Shown piece by piece: positions 16,225 to 24,528 of a stretch of DNA of 39,898 bases. This DNA comes from Neolewinella persica DSM 23188 (lineage in GTDB: Bacteria; Bacteroidota; Bacteroidia; Chitinophagales; Saprospiraceae): the NCBI RefSeq assembly GCF_000373105.1, contig NZ_KB890454.1, positions 1,690 through 41,587 on the forward strand. Direction: 5' to 3'. Numbering within the stretch: position 1 is the first letter of the stretch; every line of letters starts with the position of its first letter. The notes beneath the pieces are model-generated. The model did no database searches, had not been told where the DNA came from, and saw only the letters and a program-made list of their open reading frames with translations. The position numbers and the translations under genes are program-made.

Positions 16225-17679
16225 ATGATGAACGAACGTAACCTCGGGGCCCTGACCGGTCCCGTCCTGATTTTTGGTGGTGCTTACTCTAACCTGGATG
16301 CCCTCGTGGCGGTCCGGGCGGAGGCGGAGCGGCGGGGCATCCCGCCGGGCAATGTGATCTGTACCGGGGATACGCCGGGCTACTGCGCCGAGCCGCAGGA
16401 ATGCCTGGATCTACTGGCCGCGTGGCAATGCCACGCCATTGCCGGCAACGTGGAAACCAGTCTGGTAAATGGAACGGATGATTGCGGCTGTGGCTTCGGC
16501 GACGGTTCGCGGTGCGATATGTTCGCCAAACTGTGGTACAACTATGCAGCTAAGCACGTCAGCCAGGCCAATCTTGCCTTCATGGCGGAGCTGCCAGATA
16601 TGCTGCGTTTTACCTACGCGGGCCGAAAAGTGGTGGTGTTGCACGGCTCTCCGGAAAACCAGTCGGAATTCGTCTGGCGATCTACTTCAGCAGAAAAGAA
16701 AGCACAATTTTGCGCGGACGCAGGTGCAGCCGTAGTTGTTGGAGGGCATTGTGGGTTGCCGTTTGCACACGAACTGACGGAGCAAGAAACCCCATCTCCT
16801 CCCCGCGGAGGAGGGGCACCTGGGAACGCTGCGCGTTCCAACGACCTGCAACCTGCAACCAACCTGGAACCCCTGCAACACGAGCGTAGCGACCTGCAAC
16901 CTCTGCAACGCGAACGAAGTGAGCTTATGCAACAGGAGCGTAGCGACCCTGCAACCTACCTTTGGCTAAACGCCGGCGTAATCGGCATGCCCGCCAACGA
17001 CGGCACCCCCCGTACCTGGTTCATGGTCCTCAATGATGCTGAGGGCTTTGATTACGACTTTCACCCCCTGACCTACGACCACCGCGCGGCGAAGTCCAAG
17101 ATGATCGACGATCGGCGGTTGCCCGTATCCTATGCGGCTACGCTGACTACCGGAATCTGGGACAATACTGAGATTATGCCCCCGGCCGAGGAAAGCCGCG
17201 AGGGCATCCCGTTGAATGCGGCGGTGATAAAGGCGGAAGCCGCCCCTGCTTTTTCAACTTCCCCTGCACCTGCGGCCGCGCCCGGAAAAACAGCCCTCAA
17301 GCAAAAAATGAACCTGGGCGAAATCACCAATAAGCAATCACCAATGAACAGTTATTCCGACCCTAAAGACCTCAAATCGTTCGGCAAGATCGTTGAATGG
17401 CAGGAGGACATGGGCAACAAATTCTTCGATTGGTACAGCGGTGTGACCGAAGGCGATACCGCGCTCAGTGCGCGCGAAAAAGCCCTCATCGCCCTGGCCG
17501 TCAGCCACGCCATCCAGTGCTCGTACTGCATCGATGCCTACACGACCAACAGCCTCCAGGCCGGTGCCGATGAAGAGCAGATGATGGAGGCCGTCCACGT
17601 CGCCGCTGCCGTAAAGGCCGGCACCACCCTGATCTACGCGCGGCAAATGCAGCGCCAGGTCGATAAAGTAACGATGTAA
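16225..17679 (+). CDS. Metallophosphoesterase fused to arsenosugar-type peroxidase-like (AhpD-like) domain
   Basis: The ATG at 16225 (or 16228, MNERN) is chosen; the frame opens upstream only from a TTG at 16123. The product is 484 residues. Residues 8-290 resemble a calcineurin-like phosphoesterase: FGGAYSNLDALVAV, CTGDTPGYCAEP, AIAGNVE, VVLHGSP, VVGGHCGLPFAHEL and NAGVIGMPANDGTPRTW. The first metal motif is GGxYSN rather than GDxHGN. Residues about 187-245 are an insertion made of repeat-family DNA (PLQHERSD, PLQRERSE, LMQQERSD). A Pro/Ala linker with SPAPAAA precedes residues 374-484, a carboxymuconolactone-decarboxylase/AhpD-like domain (CSYC at 432-435, MMEAVHVAAAVKAG). This domain resembles the peroxidase-like protein of arsenosugar clusters, fitting arsS downstream. 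It could once have been two genes, the second starting at ATG 17344. Phosphatase substrate is unknown. Confidence 0.82.
   Translation: MMNERNLGALTGPVLIFGGAYSNLDALVAVRAEAERRGIPPGNVICTGDTPGYCAEPQECLDLLAAWQCHAIAGNVETSLVNGTDDCGCGFGDGSRCDMFAKLWYNYAAKHVSQANLAFMAELPDMLRFTYAGRKVVVLHGSPENQSEFVWRSTSAEKKAQFCADAGAAVVVGGHCGLPFAHELTEQETPSPPRGGGAPGNAARSNDLQPATNLEPLQHERSDLQPLQRERSELMQQERSDPATYLWLNAGVIGMPANDGTPRTWFMVLNDAEGFDYDFHPLTYDHRAAKSKMIDDRRLPVSYAATLTTGIWDNTEIMPPAEESREGIPLNAAVIKAEAAPAFSTSPAPAAAPGKTALKQKMNLGEITNKQSPMNSYSDPKDLKSFGKIVEWQEDMGNKFFDWYSGVTEGDTALSAREKALIALAVSHAIQCSYCIDAYTTNSLQAGADEEQMMEAVHVAAAVKAGTTLIYARQMQRQVDKVTM
16796..16960 (+). repeat. Composite repeat block inside the metallophosphoesterase gene
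   Basis: In order: CTCCTCC-CCGC-GGAGGAG hairpin (16796-16813), GGAACGC-TGC-GCGTTCC hairpin (16823-16839), then TGCAACCTGCAACC and three TGCAAC-GAGCGTAGCGAC units to about 16955. It keeps the reading frame and adds about 57 residues between two conserved phosphoesterase motifs. The same unit occurs in opposite orientation at 3127-3240. Confidence 0.8.
17266..17282 (+). repeat. Dispersed GC-rich 17-bp motif, copy 4 (inside a gene)
   Basis: Exact motif in the linker between the phosphoesterase and peroxidase-like domains, read as Ala-Pro-Ala-Ala-Ala. Shares the extension CAACTTCCCCT with copy 3. Confidence 0.85.
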
Positions 17680-17682
17680 TCA

Positions 17683-17768
17683 GGTTGCAGGTTACAGGTT
17701 GCAAGTTGCTGGCTCCCAAGAGTATCAGTGCCTTGTAACCTGCAACCCGCAACCCGCAACCCGCAACC
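17683..17768. repeat. GGTTGCAGGTTACAGG inverted-repeat element
   Basis: Left half CAGGTTGCAGGTTACAGG, right half CCTTGTAACCTGCAACCCGC repeated as CCGCAACC. The halves are complementary and fill nearly all of the 92-base gap before arsS. Possible attenuator, but more simply a copy of the TGCAAC repeat family. Confidence 0.65.
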
Positions 17769-17771
17769 AAA

Positions 17772-18842
17772 ATGGCAATTAAGCAAAAAACAAAGTCCCT
17801 CTCCGTCACCGGCTCCCGCCTGAGCAGCACCTTCGTGCAACTCAACGTGCTGAACGGAAAGGACATCTCCGACGCGAAATTTCCCCGGTTCAGCGACAAG
17901 CTCGCCACCCTGGGGCATCAACCGTTCAAGCCCACAGAAATTGAAATCTTTCAGCTCAACATCGGTAAACTCTGTAACCAGACCTGCGCCCACTGCCACG
18001 TGGATGCCGGCCCGGATAAGAAGGCCGAAAACATGAGCATGGCGGACCTGGAAAAATGCGTGGAACTGATCGCAGCTACACCTACCATCCAGGTAGTTGA
18101 CATCACCGGCGGTGCGCCGGAGATGCACCCCGGTTTCCGTTGGTTCGTGGAAGAATGTACGAAGCTCGGTAAGCGAGTCATCGACCGGTGTAACCTGACC
18201 ATCATCATGGCCAATCCGAAATACCGGGACCTGCCCGAATTTTTGGCTAAGCATAAGGTACACGTGGTCTCCAGCCTCCCGTATTTCAGTAAAAAGCGGA
18301 CCGATGGTCAGCGGGGCGACGGCGTATTTGAAGACTCGATCAAAGCCCTTCAGCTGCTCAACGAAGTAGGCTACGGCCAGCCCGGCTCTGGCCTGGTGCT
18401 GGACCTGGTCTTCAACCCCAGCGGCGCTTACCTGCCAGGTAAGCAGGAAGAACTGCAGGCAGAATTCAAACGGCAGCTCGACCGGAAGTTCGGCATCGTT
18501 TTCAACGAGCTGTATGCTATCACCAACCTGCCCGTCAGCCGTTTTCTCGATTACCTGATCGAAACGGGCAACTACGAGGAGTACATGCAGAAACTGGTAG
18601 ACGCCTACAACCCGTCGACGGTAGAAAGCCTGATGTGCCGGAATACCGTTTCCGTCAGCTGGGATGGCTTTCTCTACGACTGCGATTTCAACCAGATGCT
18701 CGACCTGAAAGTGGCGGCCAAAGGCCAGCATCTCACCACCTTCGACGCCGACGAACTGCGGAAGCGAAACATCGTTATGAACCAGCATTGTTATGGGTGT
18801 ACGGCGGGGGCGGGGAGCTCTTGTACGGGAGTGGTGGCTTAG
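17772..18842 (+). CDS. arsS: Arsenosugar biosynthesis radical SAM protein ArsS
   Basis: A 356-residue protein of normal family length. Radical SAM cluster motif CNQTCAHCH has Cys at 68, 72 and 75, binding a 4Fe-4S cluster that cleaves S-adenosylmethionine. DITGGAPEMHP is the SAM-binding GGE-like motif. The C-terminal DUF3641 region ends with CRNTVSVSWDGFLYDCDFNQ and NQHCYGCTAGAGSSCTGVVA. In characterised systems ArsS attaches the 5'-deoxyadenosyl group to dimethylated arsenic, after ArsM methylation, giving arsenosugar precursors. ArsM is not in the window. The gene follows the fused phosphoesterase/peroxidase-like gene by 92 bases in the same direction, so they probably work in one pathway. 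The family match is strong; product identity is inferred from the family. Confidence 0.92.
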   Translation: MAIKQKTKSLSVTGSRLSSTFVQLNVLNGKDISDAKFPRFSDKLATLGHQPFKPTEIEIFQLNIGKLCNQTCAHCHVDAGPDKKAENMSMADLEKCVELIAATPTIQVVDITGGAPEMHPGFRWFVEECTKLGKRVIDRCNLTIIMANPKYRDLPEFLAKHKVHVVSSLPYFSKKRTDGQRGDGVFEDSIKALQLLNEVGYGQPGSGLVLDLVFNPSGAYLPGKQEELQAEFKRQLDRKFGIVFNELYAITNLPVSRFLDYLIETGNYEEYMQKLVDAYNPSTVESLMCRNTVSVSWDGFLYDCDFNQMLDLKVAAKGQHLTTFDADELRKRNIVMNQHCYGCTAGAGSSCTGVVA

Positions 18843-19114
18843 TCTGGTAGTCTTGTGGTCTTATGGTCTTGTAGGCTACCGCGGGGGGGAAGCTCGCTGC
18901 GCTCGTAGGGCTCTCACAGAGGACGGCACAGAGGGACGGACAGAGGTAACTCGCCGTATTTGCGTTAATCCGCGCAACCTGTAAAAGTCAGCGATTCGAA
19001 AGCCTTTCCTTAGCATCATGCTTAATGCCTGAATGATTTTAATGGTTACTCCGAAGTAAGCCTCTTCTTAGTGCAGTCCTTAGTGTACTTAATGCCTTAG
19101 TGGTTAACAAATTC
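18843..19114. other. Intergenic repeat mosaic between arsS and dNK
   Basis: After arsS come GGTAGTCTTGTGGTCTTATG low-complexity words, a GAGGACGGCACAGAGGGACG stretch, and at 19009-19107 a single copy of the CTTAGTG/GCCTTAGTGGTTA family seen in tandem at 13978. The arrangement lies between convergent genes. No gene seen. Confidence 0.6.
19009..19107. repeat. CTTAGTG repeat family, single copy
   Basis: Contains TTAATGCCTGAATGATTTTA, ATGGTTACTCC, TCTTAGTGCAGTCC and CTTAATGCCTTAGTGGTTAA in the same order as the 113-bp unit at 13978-14271, with divergence. Confidence 0.75.
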
Positions 19115-19747
19115 TTACAAAGCCACCGAAGTCATCCCCACCGGGTACTCCGCCTGCATCAAAGTGACCATCCGCTGGTAAAGGTCTTCGTCATCGGAAA
19201 AATTCTTATCTCCCAGCTCCAGGACGAGCACCGCTTGTTCTTTCTGGCTACCAAAGTAATTGAAGTAGGCTGCCTGAACGCTGGCTAGGTATTCGTCCTT
19301 AATTTCTTTCTCGTATTCCCGACCTCGCTTAGCGATATTGGCCTGCAGGGCCTCGACGGGGCGATGGAGGTAAACGATTAATTCCGGATTGGGAAAGCCG
19401 GCATCCATTACCTTGAAGAGTCGGGAGAAAAGCCGGAATTCATCTTCGGGCAGGGTATTACGGGCAAAAAGGAGGGTTTTTACGAAAATGTAATCGGCGA
19501 TGACACCATTGGTGAAAAGATCCGTTTGGGCCAGTTCCGACTGCAACTGCTTGTGCCGTTCGGCCATAAAGAAGAGTTCGACGGGGAAGGCGTAGCGTTC
19601 GGGTTCCCGGTAGAACGGAGGCAAAAAGGGGTTGTCACTGAATTCCTCCAGGATCAGCCGGCGGTTCTGGTCTGCGGCCAGTCTGGAGGCGAGGGTGGTC
19701 TTGCCTGCACCGATGTTGCCTTCGATTGCGATGAAATTGGGTAACAC
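19115..19747 (-). CDS. Deoxynucleoside kinase (dNK/dGK-dAK family)
   Basis: A 210-residue protein when started at GTG 19747, giving MLPNFIAIEGNIGAGKTT, the usual family N-terminus. The ORF continues to ATG 19819, but that extension would cross the divergent folK promoter region and adds an atypical N-terminus. The P-loop GNIGAGKTT is at residues 10-18. EEFSDNPFLPPFY follows, and FFMAERHKQL and LIVYLHRPVEALQANIAKRGREYE give the substrate- and lid-region signatures (the arginine-rich KRGREYE lid). The enzyme would phosphorylate deoxynucleosides with ATP in the cytoplasm for nucleotide salvage; base preference is not evident. It is divergent from folK with 85 bases between the chosen starts. Confidence 0.88.
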   Translation of the reverse strand: MLPNFIAIEGNIGAGKTTLASRLAADQNRRLILEEFSDNPFLPPFYREPERYAFPVELFFMAERHKQLQSELAQTDLFTNGVIADYIFVKTLLFARNTLPEDEFRLFSRLFKVMDAGFPNPELIVYLHRPVEALQANIAKRGREYEKEIKDEYLASVQAAYFNYFGSQKEQAVLVLELGDKNFSDDEDLYQRMVTLMQAEYPVGMTSVAL

Positions 19748-19832
19748 GGTACGAATTTTAGTAATTTGGCTGGCGGCAATTATACGCCAATCACGGCGGA
19801 TAAACGGAGGAACCATCAAATTACCTCAGCAA

Positions 19833-20318
19833 ATGCACTTAACCATTGCCCTCGGGGCGAACCTCGGTGACCGGGAAGCCACCCTGGCCACTGCCCGTCA
19901 GCTTATTCAGGATCGGATCGGACCACTGCACGCAGTGTCTTCCCTGCAGGAAACACCGGCCTGGGGAAGAACTGATCAGCCGGATTTTCTAAACCAGGTC
20001 GTGGTGGTGGTGCTAAAGGAAGAGCTGGACAACCGGCTTGCCAATACTTCCACTTTATCGGTCGGGTTGCACCACCTGTTGGATGTTGTACAAAGTATCG
20101 AATCGGAACTTGGCCGGCAAAGAAAGGAACACTGGGGCCCACGGACCTGTGACTTGGACCTGATCTTTTTGCGGGATCTTCGTTTTGAGGACGAACGGCT
20201 AAGTTTACCACATCCCTGGTGGCGGGAACGGGATTTTGTGGGGGGGATTATTCGTCGGGAATTGGGATGGTTGTTGTTGGAGTACCCGGTGGGTGGTGGT
20301 CATAGAGTCCTTGTTTGA
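19833..20318 (+). CDS. folK: 2-Amino-4-hydroxy-6-hydroxymethyldihydropteridine diphosphokinase (HPPK)
   Basis: A 161-residue protein from ATG 19833. The ORF opens earlier, but MHLTIALGANLGDREATL is the canonical FolK start. ETPAWGRTDQPDFLNQVVVV and the family signature HWGPRTCDLDLIFL (about residues 104-117, with the two Mg-binding Asp residues in DLDL) identify it. It transfers pyrophosphate from ATP to the pterin in folate synthesis. The C-terminus LPHPWWRERDFVGGIIREL-like matches the usual LPHPRxxxRxFVLxPL region in weaker form. Paired divergently with the nucleoside kinase. Folate and deoxynucleotide salvage genes are often neighbours in Bacteroidota, as I recall. Confidence 0.93.
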   Translation: MHLTIALGANLGDREATLATARQLIQDRIGPLHAVSSLQETPAWGRTDQPDFLNQVVVVVLKEELDNRLANTSTLSVGLHHLLDVVQSIESELGRQRKEHWGPRTCDLDLIFLRDLRFEDERLSLPHPWWRERDFVGGIIRRELGWLLLEYPVGGGHRVLV

Positions 20319-20396
20319 AGGGGGCTATCCGAATAATTTTTGGGGCAGAAGTCACCTAAAGCACATAGGAGAATGCTGCCTCCTTCCCTTTTCCAG

Positions 20397-20413
20397 GGCG
20401 CGGCCGCAGGTGC
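20397..20413 (-). repeat. Dispersed GC-rich 17-bp motif, copy 5
   Basis: Exact motif on the minus strand, intergenic, 79 bases after folK. Flanked by CCTGGAAAAG on the right-hand side of the motif, similar to the CCCGGAAAAA after copy 4. Confidence 0.8.
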
Positions 20414-20580
20414 GGGGCAAAGGGACAAGAGGGCAGTGGGAGGAAATCCTTGCTTATTCATGTATGCATAACAAATTGCCACCAGATACTAACTCAGGAG
20501 CCGTTGGACGACTTAGGCCTGTGCAGTTTGTACTATACACCCCAATGCATTACCATACCACACTATTCCTCTCCAAATCG

Positions 20581-20588
20581 TACCTTTA
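20581..20588 (+). promoter_or_regulatory. Putative -7 element TACCTTTA
   Basis: TAnnTTTG-like octamer 25 bases before the ATG of the hybrid two-component gene; no good -33 element seen. Confidence 0.3.
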
Positions 20589-20613
20589 TTTTAGTCCCCC
20601 CGATAATCAATAA

Positions 20614-23600
20614 ATGCAAACCCGTTATCCTCATTTCCTGTTGCGCCTGTTGTATCGAATTTTGGTCATAGGCCTGGTGATGATGACGGGCAGGGTGCTG
20701 CTTGCCCAATCCTCCGAAGATTATGCCATCCGCCATTACGGGGTTGCTGATGGTTTGTCCAATGAATGGATTGCTGACATAGAGCAAGACGCGGCGGGCT
20801 TCCTTTGGATCGCCACCCAGTACGGTATTAACCGATTCGATGGTAAAACCTTCACCCCTTACACTTACCGACCTGGAGACGATGCGGGGCCACAAGCTAA
20901 CTGGACCAGACGCCTCTTAGCCGTCTCTCCGGATACGCTCTGGTTGGGCACCCTTGGCAAGGGCCTGGTGATGATGGATACGCGCCGGGAGCGCTTCGCG
21001 CCCGCCACCCAATCCGGTTGGCCAGACCGGGATGTCGTTGGAGAATTTTTTCGCGATCAGGCCGGACGCAAATGGGTCAGCTTTATCAAAGACCTTGCTT
21101 TCCTCCCTCCCAGCGACCAAAGCCCCGTAATTATTGCTGGAGACCGGTCTTACGGCATTGCCGAAGACCGGGAAGGGAGACTTTACGGTGCCGGGATCAA
21201 GGGATTGTGGGAACTGCTCCCCGAAGATGCCCGCCAACGAAAAATTGCCGATCACAAAGCTTACGATCTTCACCTGCTTAGCCCCGATAGCCTTATTTTC
21301 GTTGACGCCAACTCCGTCCGGCTCTTAGTCCAAAAGGACGGAAACTGGTCCTCCTCTTTCTGGAAGCAACCCATTACTTACGCGGAAAACGCCTTTATCT
21401 GGCCGCGTTTTGAGCAAAGCCCCGACGGCGAAATCTGGCTCGCGACGGGTAAAGAGGTCTGGTCTTTTTCTCCCGACCTGGCCAACTGGAAAAAATATGA
21501 CCTGTCCGTCGTCCTCGGCGAGAAAGGCCGGGGATGTGAGGTCCACGAGGTTTTCTTTGATCGGGAGGGGACGATGTGGTGGGGAACGAACCGGGGCATA
21601 TTCCAACTGCGCAATTCACCGAGATTTTACGATGATTCCCTGCGTAAGGCCGCTGGTAAATTGCCCGGCGTTCGGGAGGTATTGGTGGACGATAGTACCG
21701 TTTGGCTGGCTCTCCCAAGCGGCCTTTTTCGGTGGGAGCGAGGCGCTCAGGAACGCCCCCGACTGATCTCCGGCAACTACTACCTGGCGCTGCACCGGGC
21801 TCAGGATAGAATGATTTACGCTGTCTGGGAGCGCAACGGCAACCAGCAATTGATCCGCTTCAACGCCCGGACGGGAGAAAAGGAGGAAACCTTTCGTCCG
21901 GAAGGAAGTCTCTCGGAAGGAAGCAACTGGCGGATCGTCGAAGATCGGTCCGGACGCATTTGGATCGCTACCTGGATGACCCTCTCCGTCTATGACCCAA
22001 AAACGAATCAAATCACTAATTTGCAACCCAAAGTAGCTGGAGAGCCGGTGGATGCCGGGATTCTTGATATGATCATCGACCAGGAGGATAACCTCTGGCT
22101 GGGAACCATGAATGGAGGATTGCTACGGACGAAGAACCTTAGTCGGCTTCCCCTGGAGCAGTCGCCCGAATTCGAAAATTTTAAGTACGATCCAGCAGAC
22201 AGAACCAGCATTAGTTCAAGCTTGATTCTGCAAATTCATCAGGGTGGTGATGGCACCATTTGGGTAGCTACGGATGGCGGCCTGAACCGTTTTGAGCCCG
22301 GAAAGCAGCGTTTTGAACGTTACCTCCGGAGTAATGAAATGCCCGACGATAAAATCTTGTCGATAGCAAGTACCAAAGAAGGGGACCTCTGGATGGGAAC
22401 CATCAGCCACGGCATCATGCATTTTGATCCGGTAACGGAGAAGTTCCGCCACTTTATCGCTACGGATGGCCTGGTAGGAAACACCATGCTAATCAGTTCG
22501 GTATTCCAGGAAGAAGACGGAACGATTTGGATGGGTGGGCAGGATGGCCTGCAGGCGTTTAACCCAGCGGAAATTTCGTTAGAAGGCGAGGCGGCAGCCC
22601 CCTCCCTCATCTGGATCAGCACCCGCCTCATCGGAAGAGATTCCACCTCCGAAAATCGATTTCCTTACCTGGGCAGACAAAAAGATAACCCCCTTAAACT
22701 TTCCCCCGATCAGCACACGATCAGCTGGTCTTTCTCGACGCCCACTTACACGGAGCCCGAGGCGGTTCGCTATCACTTCAAATTGGCGGGCTTTCACGCA
22801 GCATGGCTGCCACCGCAAGCTGACGGCCAGTTAACCTTAAGTAATCTCCCCCAGGGAGACTACCAACTATTAGTGGAGGCCAGCCATACGGAGGAAGGAT
22901 GGCGCGTGAAGCATCCTCCGATTTATCTGAGCGTCATCCCGCCGTGGTACCAGACACTGCTGGCCAAAGCCAGCTATCTCTTCCTGGCCATTGGCCTATT
23001 GCTATTTCTTTACCGGACACAATTGCGCCGCCGCCTGGCCGAGGCCGAGGGCAAACGGATTGAAGCCCTGGCGCAGGAAAAATTGAGCTGGTTCCAACGA
23101 ATAGCCCATGAATTCAGAACCCCGCTCACGGTGATTGCGGGAGCCGTTGACCGGTCCCGAAACGATCCTGCTGCTGATCAGGAGCAACAACTGGGACTGA
23201 TCGATCAACAGACCAATCACTTGAATGGGCAAGTGGGCCAAATCCTGGAAATGGCCAGCCTTCGTGCCGAGGGCTACCGCCTGCGCCAGCAATCAGGAGA
23301 TATTGTTGCCTTTCACAAGTACCTATTCCATTCTTTCTCCACCCTGGCCGAAGCAAAAGGTATCGGCTTACGTTTCCATACGTCGGTGGAACGCTACTTC
23401 TTCGCTTTCGACGAAGATGCCTGGCAAAAGATAACGGGTAACCTGCTGGCCAATGCCATAAAATTTACCCAGGAAGGAGGAGAGATTACCCTTGATATTC
23501 AGTTGCGGGAGGAGGAGCTTTGTGTAGTGGTGAAGGACAATGGCCGGGGGATTCACCCCGACTTTCAGCGCCGGCTCTTCGAGCCGTTCACCCGTGAAGA

Positions 23601-24528
23601 GGTAGCATCAACGGGCACCGGATTAGGCCTGGCCCTGGCCAGCGAGCTCGTTGCCCTGATGGGCGGCCGCATTTCGGTAGCGAGTGCGCCGGGGAAAGGG
23701 GCCGTTTTTACCGTAGGCATTCCGGCAAAAGGGCAGCATGCGCCTGCGGCGCAGGCGGAGCCTGTTTTGGATATTAATAAGGATAAGCTTCCGCTACTTC
23801 TCGTCGCTGAAGACCACCCGGAGGTACTTGACTACATCGTCTATTGCTTAGACCAGGATTACCGCTTATTGACCGCGACCAATGGGGAGTCGGCCTGGGA
23901 GCTATGCCATAAACACCAGCCAGATCTGGTGTTGTCTGATCTGCTCATGCCCGGTAAGTCTGGCTTGGAGCTTGCGGCCGCCATTCGGGAAAATCCCGTC
24001 ACCGACCATATTCCCATCGTCCTGCTTACGGCCAGAGCTGGTAGCAAATCCCGCCTGGAGGGGTTGGAAGCGGGAACGGATGCCTACCTGACGAAGCCCT
24101 TCCGCCGGGAGGAACTCATCGCAACGGTGGAGCGGTTAATTACCAGTAGGCGAAAACTAAGGGAGAAATACTTTGCGGGAGACTTCTCAGTGGAACCAGC
24201 GAGTGAACGAACGGATACTTTCGTACAATCGGTCGTTACGGCAATCGAGTCAAAACTGGGGGACGAGGCGTTTTCCGTAGAAGAGTTGGCCAGCCAGCTT
24301 CACCTGAGTCGGACCCAGTTGTTCCGAAAATTGAAATCATTGACCGGCCATTCGCCGAGCCTATTTATCCGAAAAGTAAGGCTGACTAAGGCCAAAAGTG
24401 ATATTCTGGATACGGAGCTTACGATCGCGGAGATTGCCTATCGGTATGGCTACAAGGAGCCGGCCTATTTTTCGCGGGTTTACCGGGAGGAGTTTGGGGA
24501 GTCGCCTTCTGAGAGCCGTGGCAGATAA
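20614..24528 (+). CDS. Hybrid two-component system protein (propeller sensor, kinase, receiver, AraC output)
   Basis: A 1304-residue protein. Signal peptide about 1-32. Two seven-bladed propeller repeats (about 35-700; YGVADGLSNEWIADIEQDAAG and GFLWIATQYGINRFDG, GTIWVATDGGLNRFEPG, GDLWMGTISHGIMHFDP) and a Y_Y_Y domain (about 715-785) form the periplasmic sensor. A transmembrane helix (about 795-815) leads to HisKA with RIAHEFRTPLTVIAG (phospho-His 832), an ATPase (NLLANAIKFTQEGG, DNGRGI, GTGLGLAL), a receiver (VAEDHPE, phospho-Asp 1109 in LVLSDLLMPG, LTAR, TKPF) and an AraC helix-turn-helix (SVEELASQLHLSRTQLFRKL, IAYRYGYKEPAYFSRVYREE). Such regulators usually control adjacent polysaccharide-utilisation genes, but none is adjacent. 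A GCGCCTGCGGCGCAGGCG palindrome encodes the Ala/Pro linker before the receiver. Confidence 0.95.
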   Translation: MQTRYPHFLLRLLYRILVIGLVMMTGRVLLAQSSEDYAIRHYGVADGLSNEWIADIEQDAAGFLWIATQYGINRFDGKTFTPYTYRPGDDAGPQANWTRRLLAVSPDTLWLGTLGKGLVMMDTRRERFAPATQSGWPDRDVVGEFFRDQAGRKWVSFIKDLAFLPPSDQSPVIIAGDRSYGIAEDREGRLYGAGIKGLWELLPEDARQRKIADHKAYDLHLLSPDSLIFVDANSVRLLVQKDGNWSSSFWKQPITYAENAFIWPRFEQSPDGEIWLATGKEVWSFSPDLANWKKYDLSVVLGEKGRGCEVHEVFFDREGTMWWGTNRGIFQLRNSPRFYDDSLRKAAGKLPGVREVLVDDSTVWLALPSGLFRWERGAQERPRLISGNYYLALHRAQDRMIYAVWERNGNQQLIRFNARTGEKEETFRPEGSLSEGSNWRIVEDRSGRIWIATWMTLSVYDPKTNQITNLQPKVAGEPVDAGILDMIIDQEDNLWLGTMNGGLLRTKNLSRLPLEQSPEFENFKYDPADRTSISSSLILQIHQGGDGTIWVATDGGLNRFEPGKQRFERYLRSNEMPDDKILSIASTKEGDLWMGTISHGIMHFDPVTEKFRHFIATDGLVGNTMLISSVFQEEDGTIWMGGQDGLQAFNPAEISLEGEAAAPSLIWISTRLIGRDSTSENRFPYLGRQKDNPLKLSPDQHTISWSFSTPTYTEPEAVRYHFKLAGFHAAWLPPQADGQLTLSNLPQGDYQLLVEASHTEEGWRVKHPPIYLSVIPPWYQTLLAKASYLFLAIGLLLFLYRTQLRRRLAEAEGKRIEALAQEKLSWFQRIAHEFRTPLTVIAGAVDRSRNDPAADQEQQLGLIDQQTNHLNGQVGQILEMASLRAEGYRLRQQSGDIVAFHKYLFHSFSTLAEAKGIGLRFHTSVERYFFAFDEDAWQKITGNLLANAIKFTQEGGEITLDIQLREEELCVVVKDNGRGIHPDFQRRLFEPFTREEVASTGTGLGLALASELVALMGGRISVASAPGKGAVFTVGIPAKGQHAPAAQAEPVLDINKDKLPLLLVAEDHPEVLDYIVYCLDQDYRLLTATNGESAWELCHKHQPDLVLSDLLMPGKSGLELAAAIRENPVTDHIPIVLLTARAGSKSRLEGLEAGTDAYLTKPFRREELIATVERLITSRRKLREKYFAGDFSVEPASERTDTFVQSVVTAIESKLGDEAFSVEELASQLHLSRTQLFRKLKSLTGHSPSLFIRKVRLTKAKSDILDTELTIAEIAYRYGYKEPAYFSRVYREEFGESPSESRGR

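Larger units (their letters stand above)
20319..20613. other. Intergenic region before the hybrid two-component gene
   Basis: Contains the GC-rich motif at 20397 and an AT-rich segment with ATAACAAATTGC near 20468, a word shared with the large inverted-repeat element at 29489. A TACCTTTA promoter-like element is at 20581. No gene is convincing. Confidence 0.5.

Noticed and set aside
17634..18788. 384-codon minus-strand ORF
   Set aside because: It is the antisense of arsS, which has all radical SAM motifs in the plus frame.
23735..23760. GCGCCTGCGGCGCAGGCG in the hybrid regulator as another copy of the GC-rich motif
   Set aside because: It is a palindrome sharing only the core CTGCGGC, not the full 17-bp consensus.
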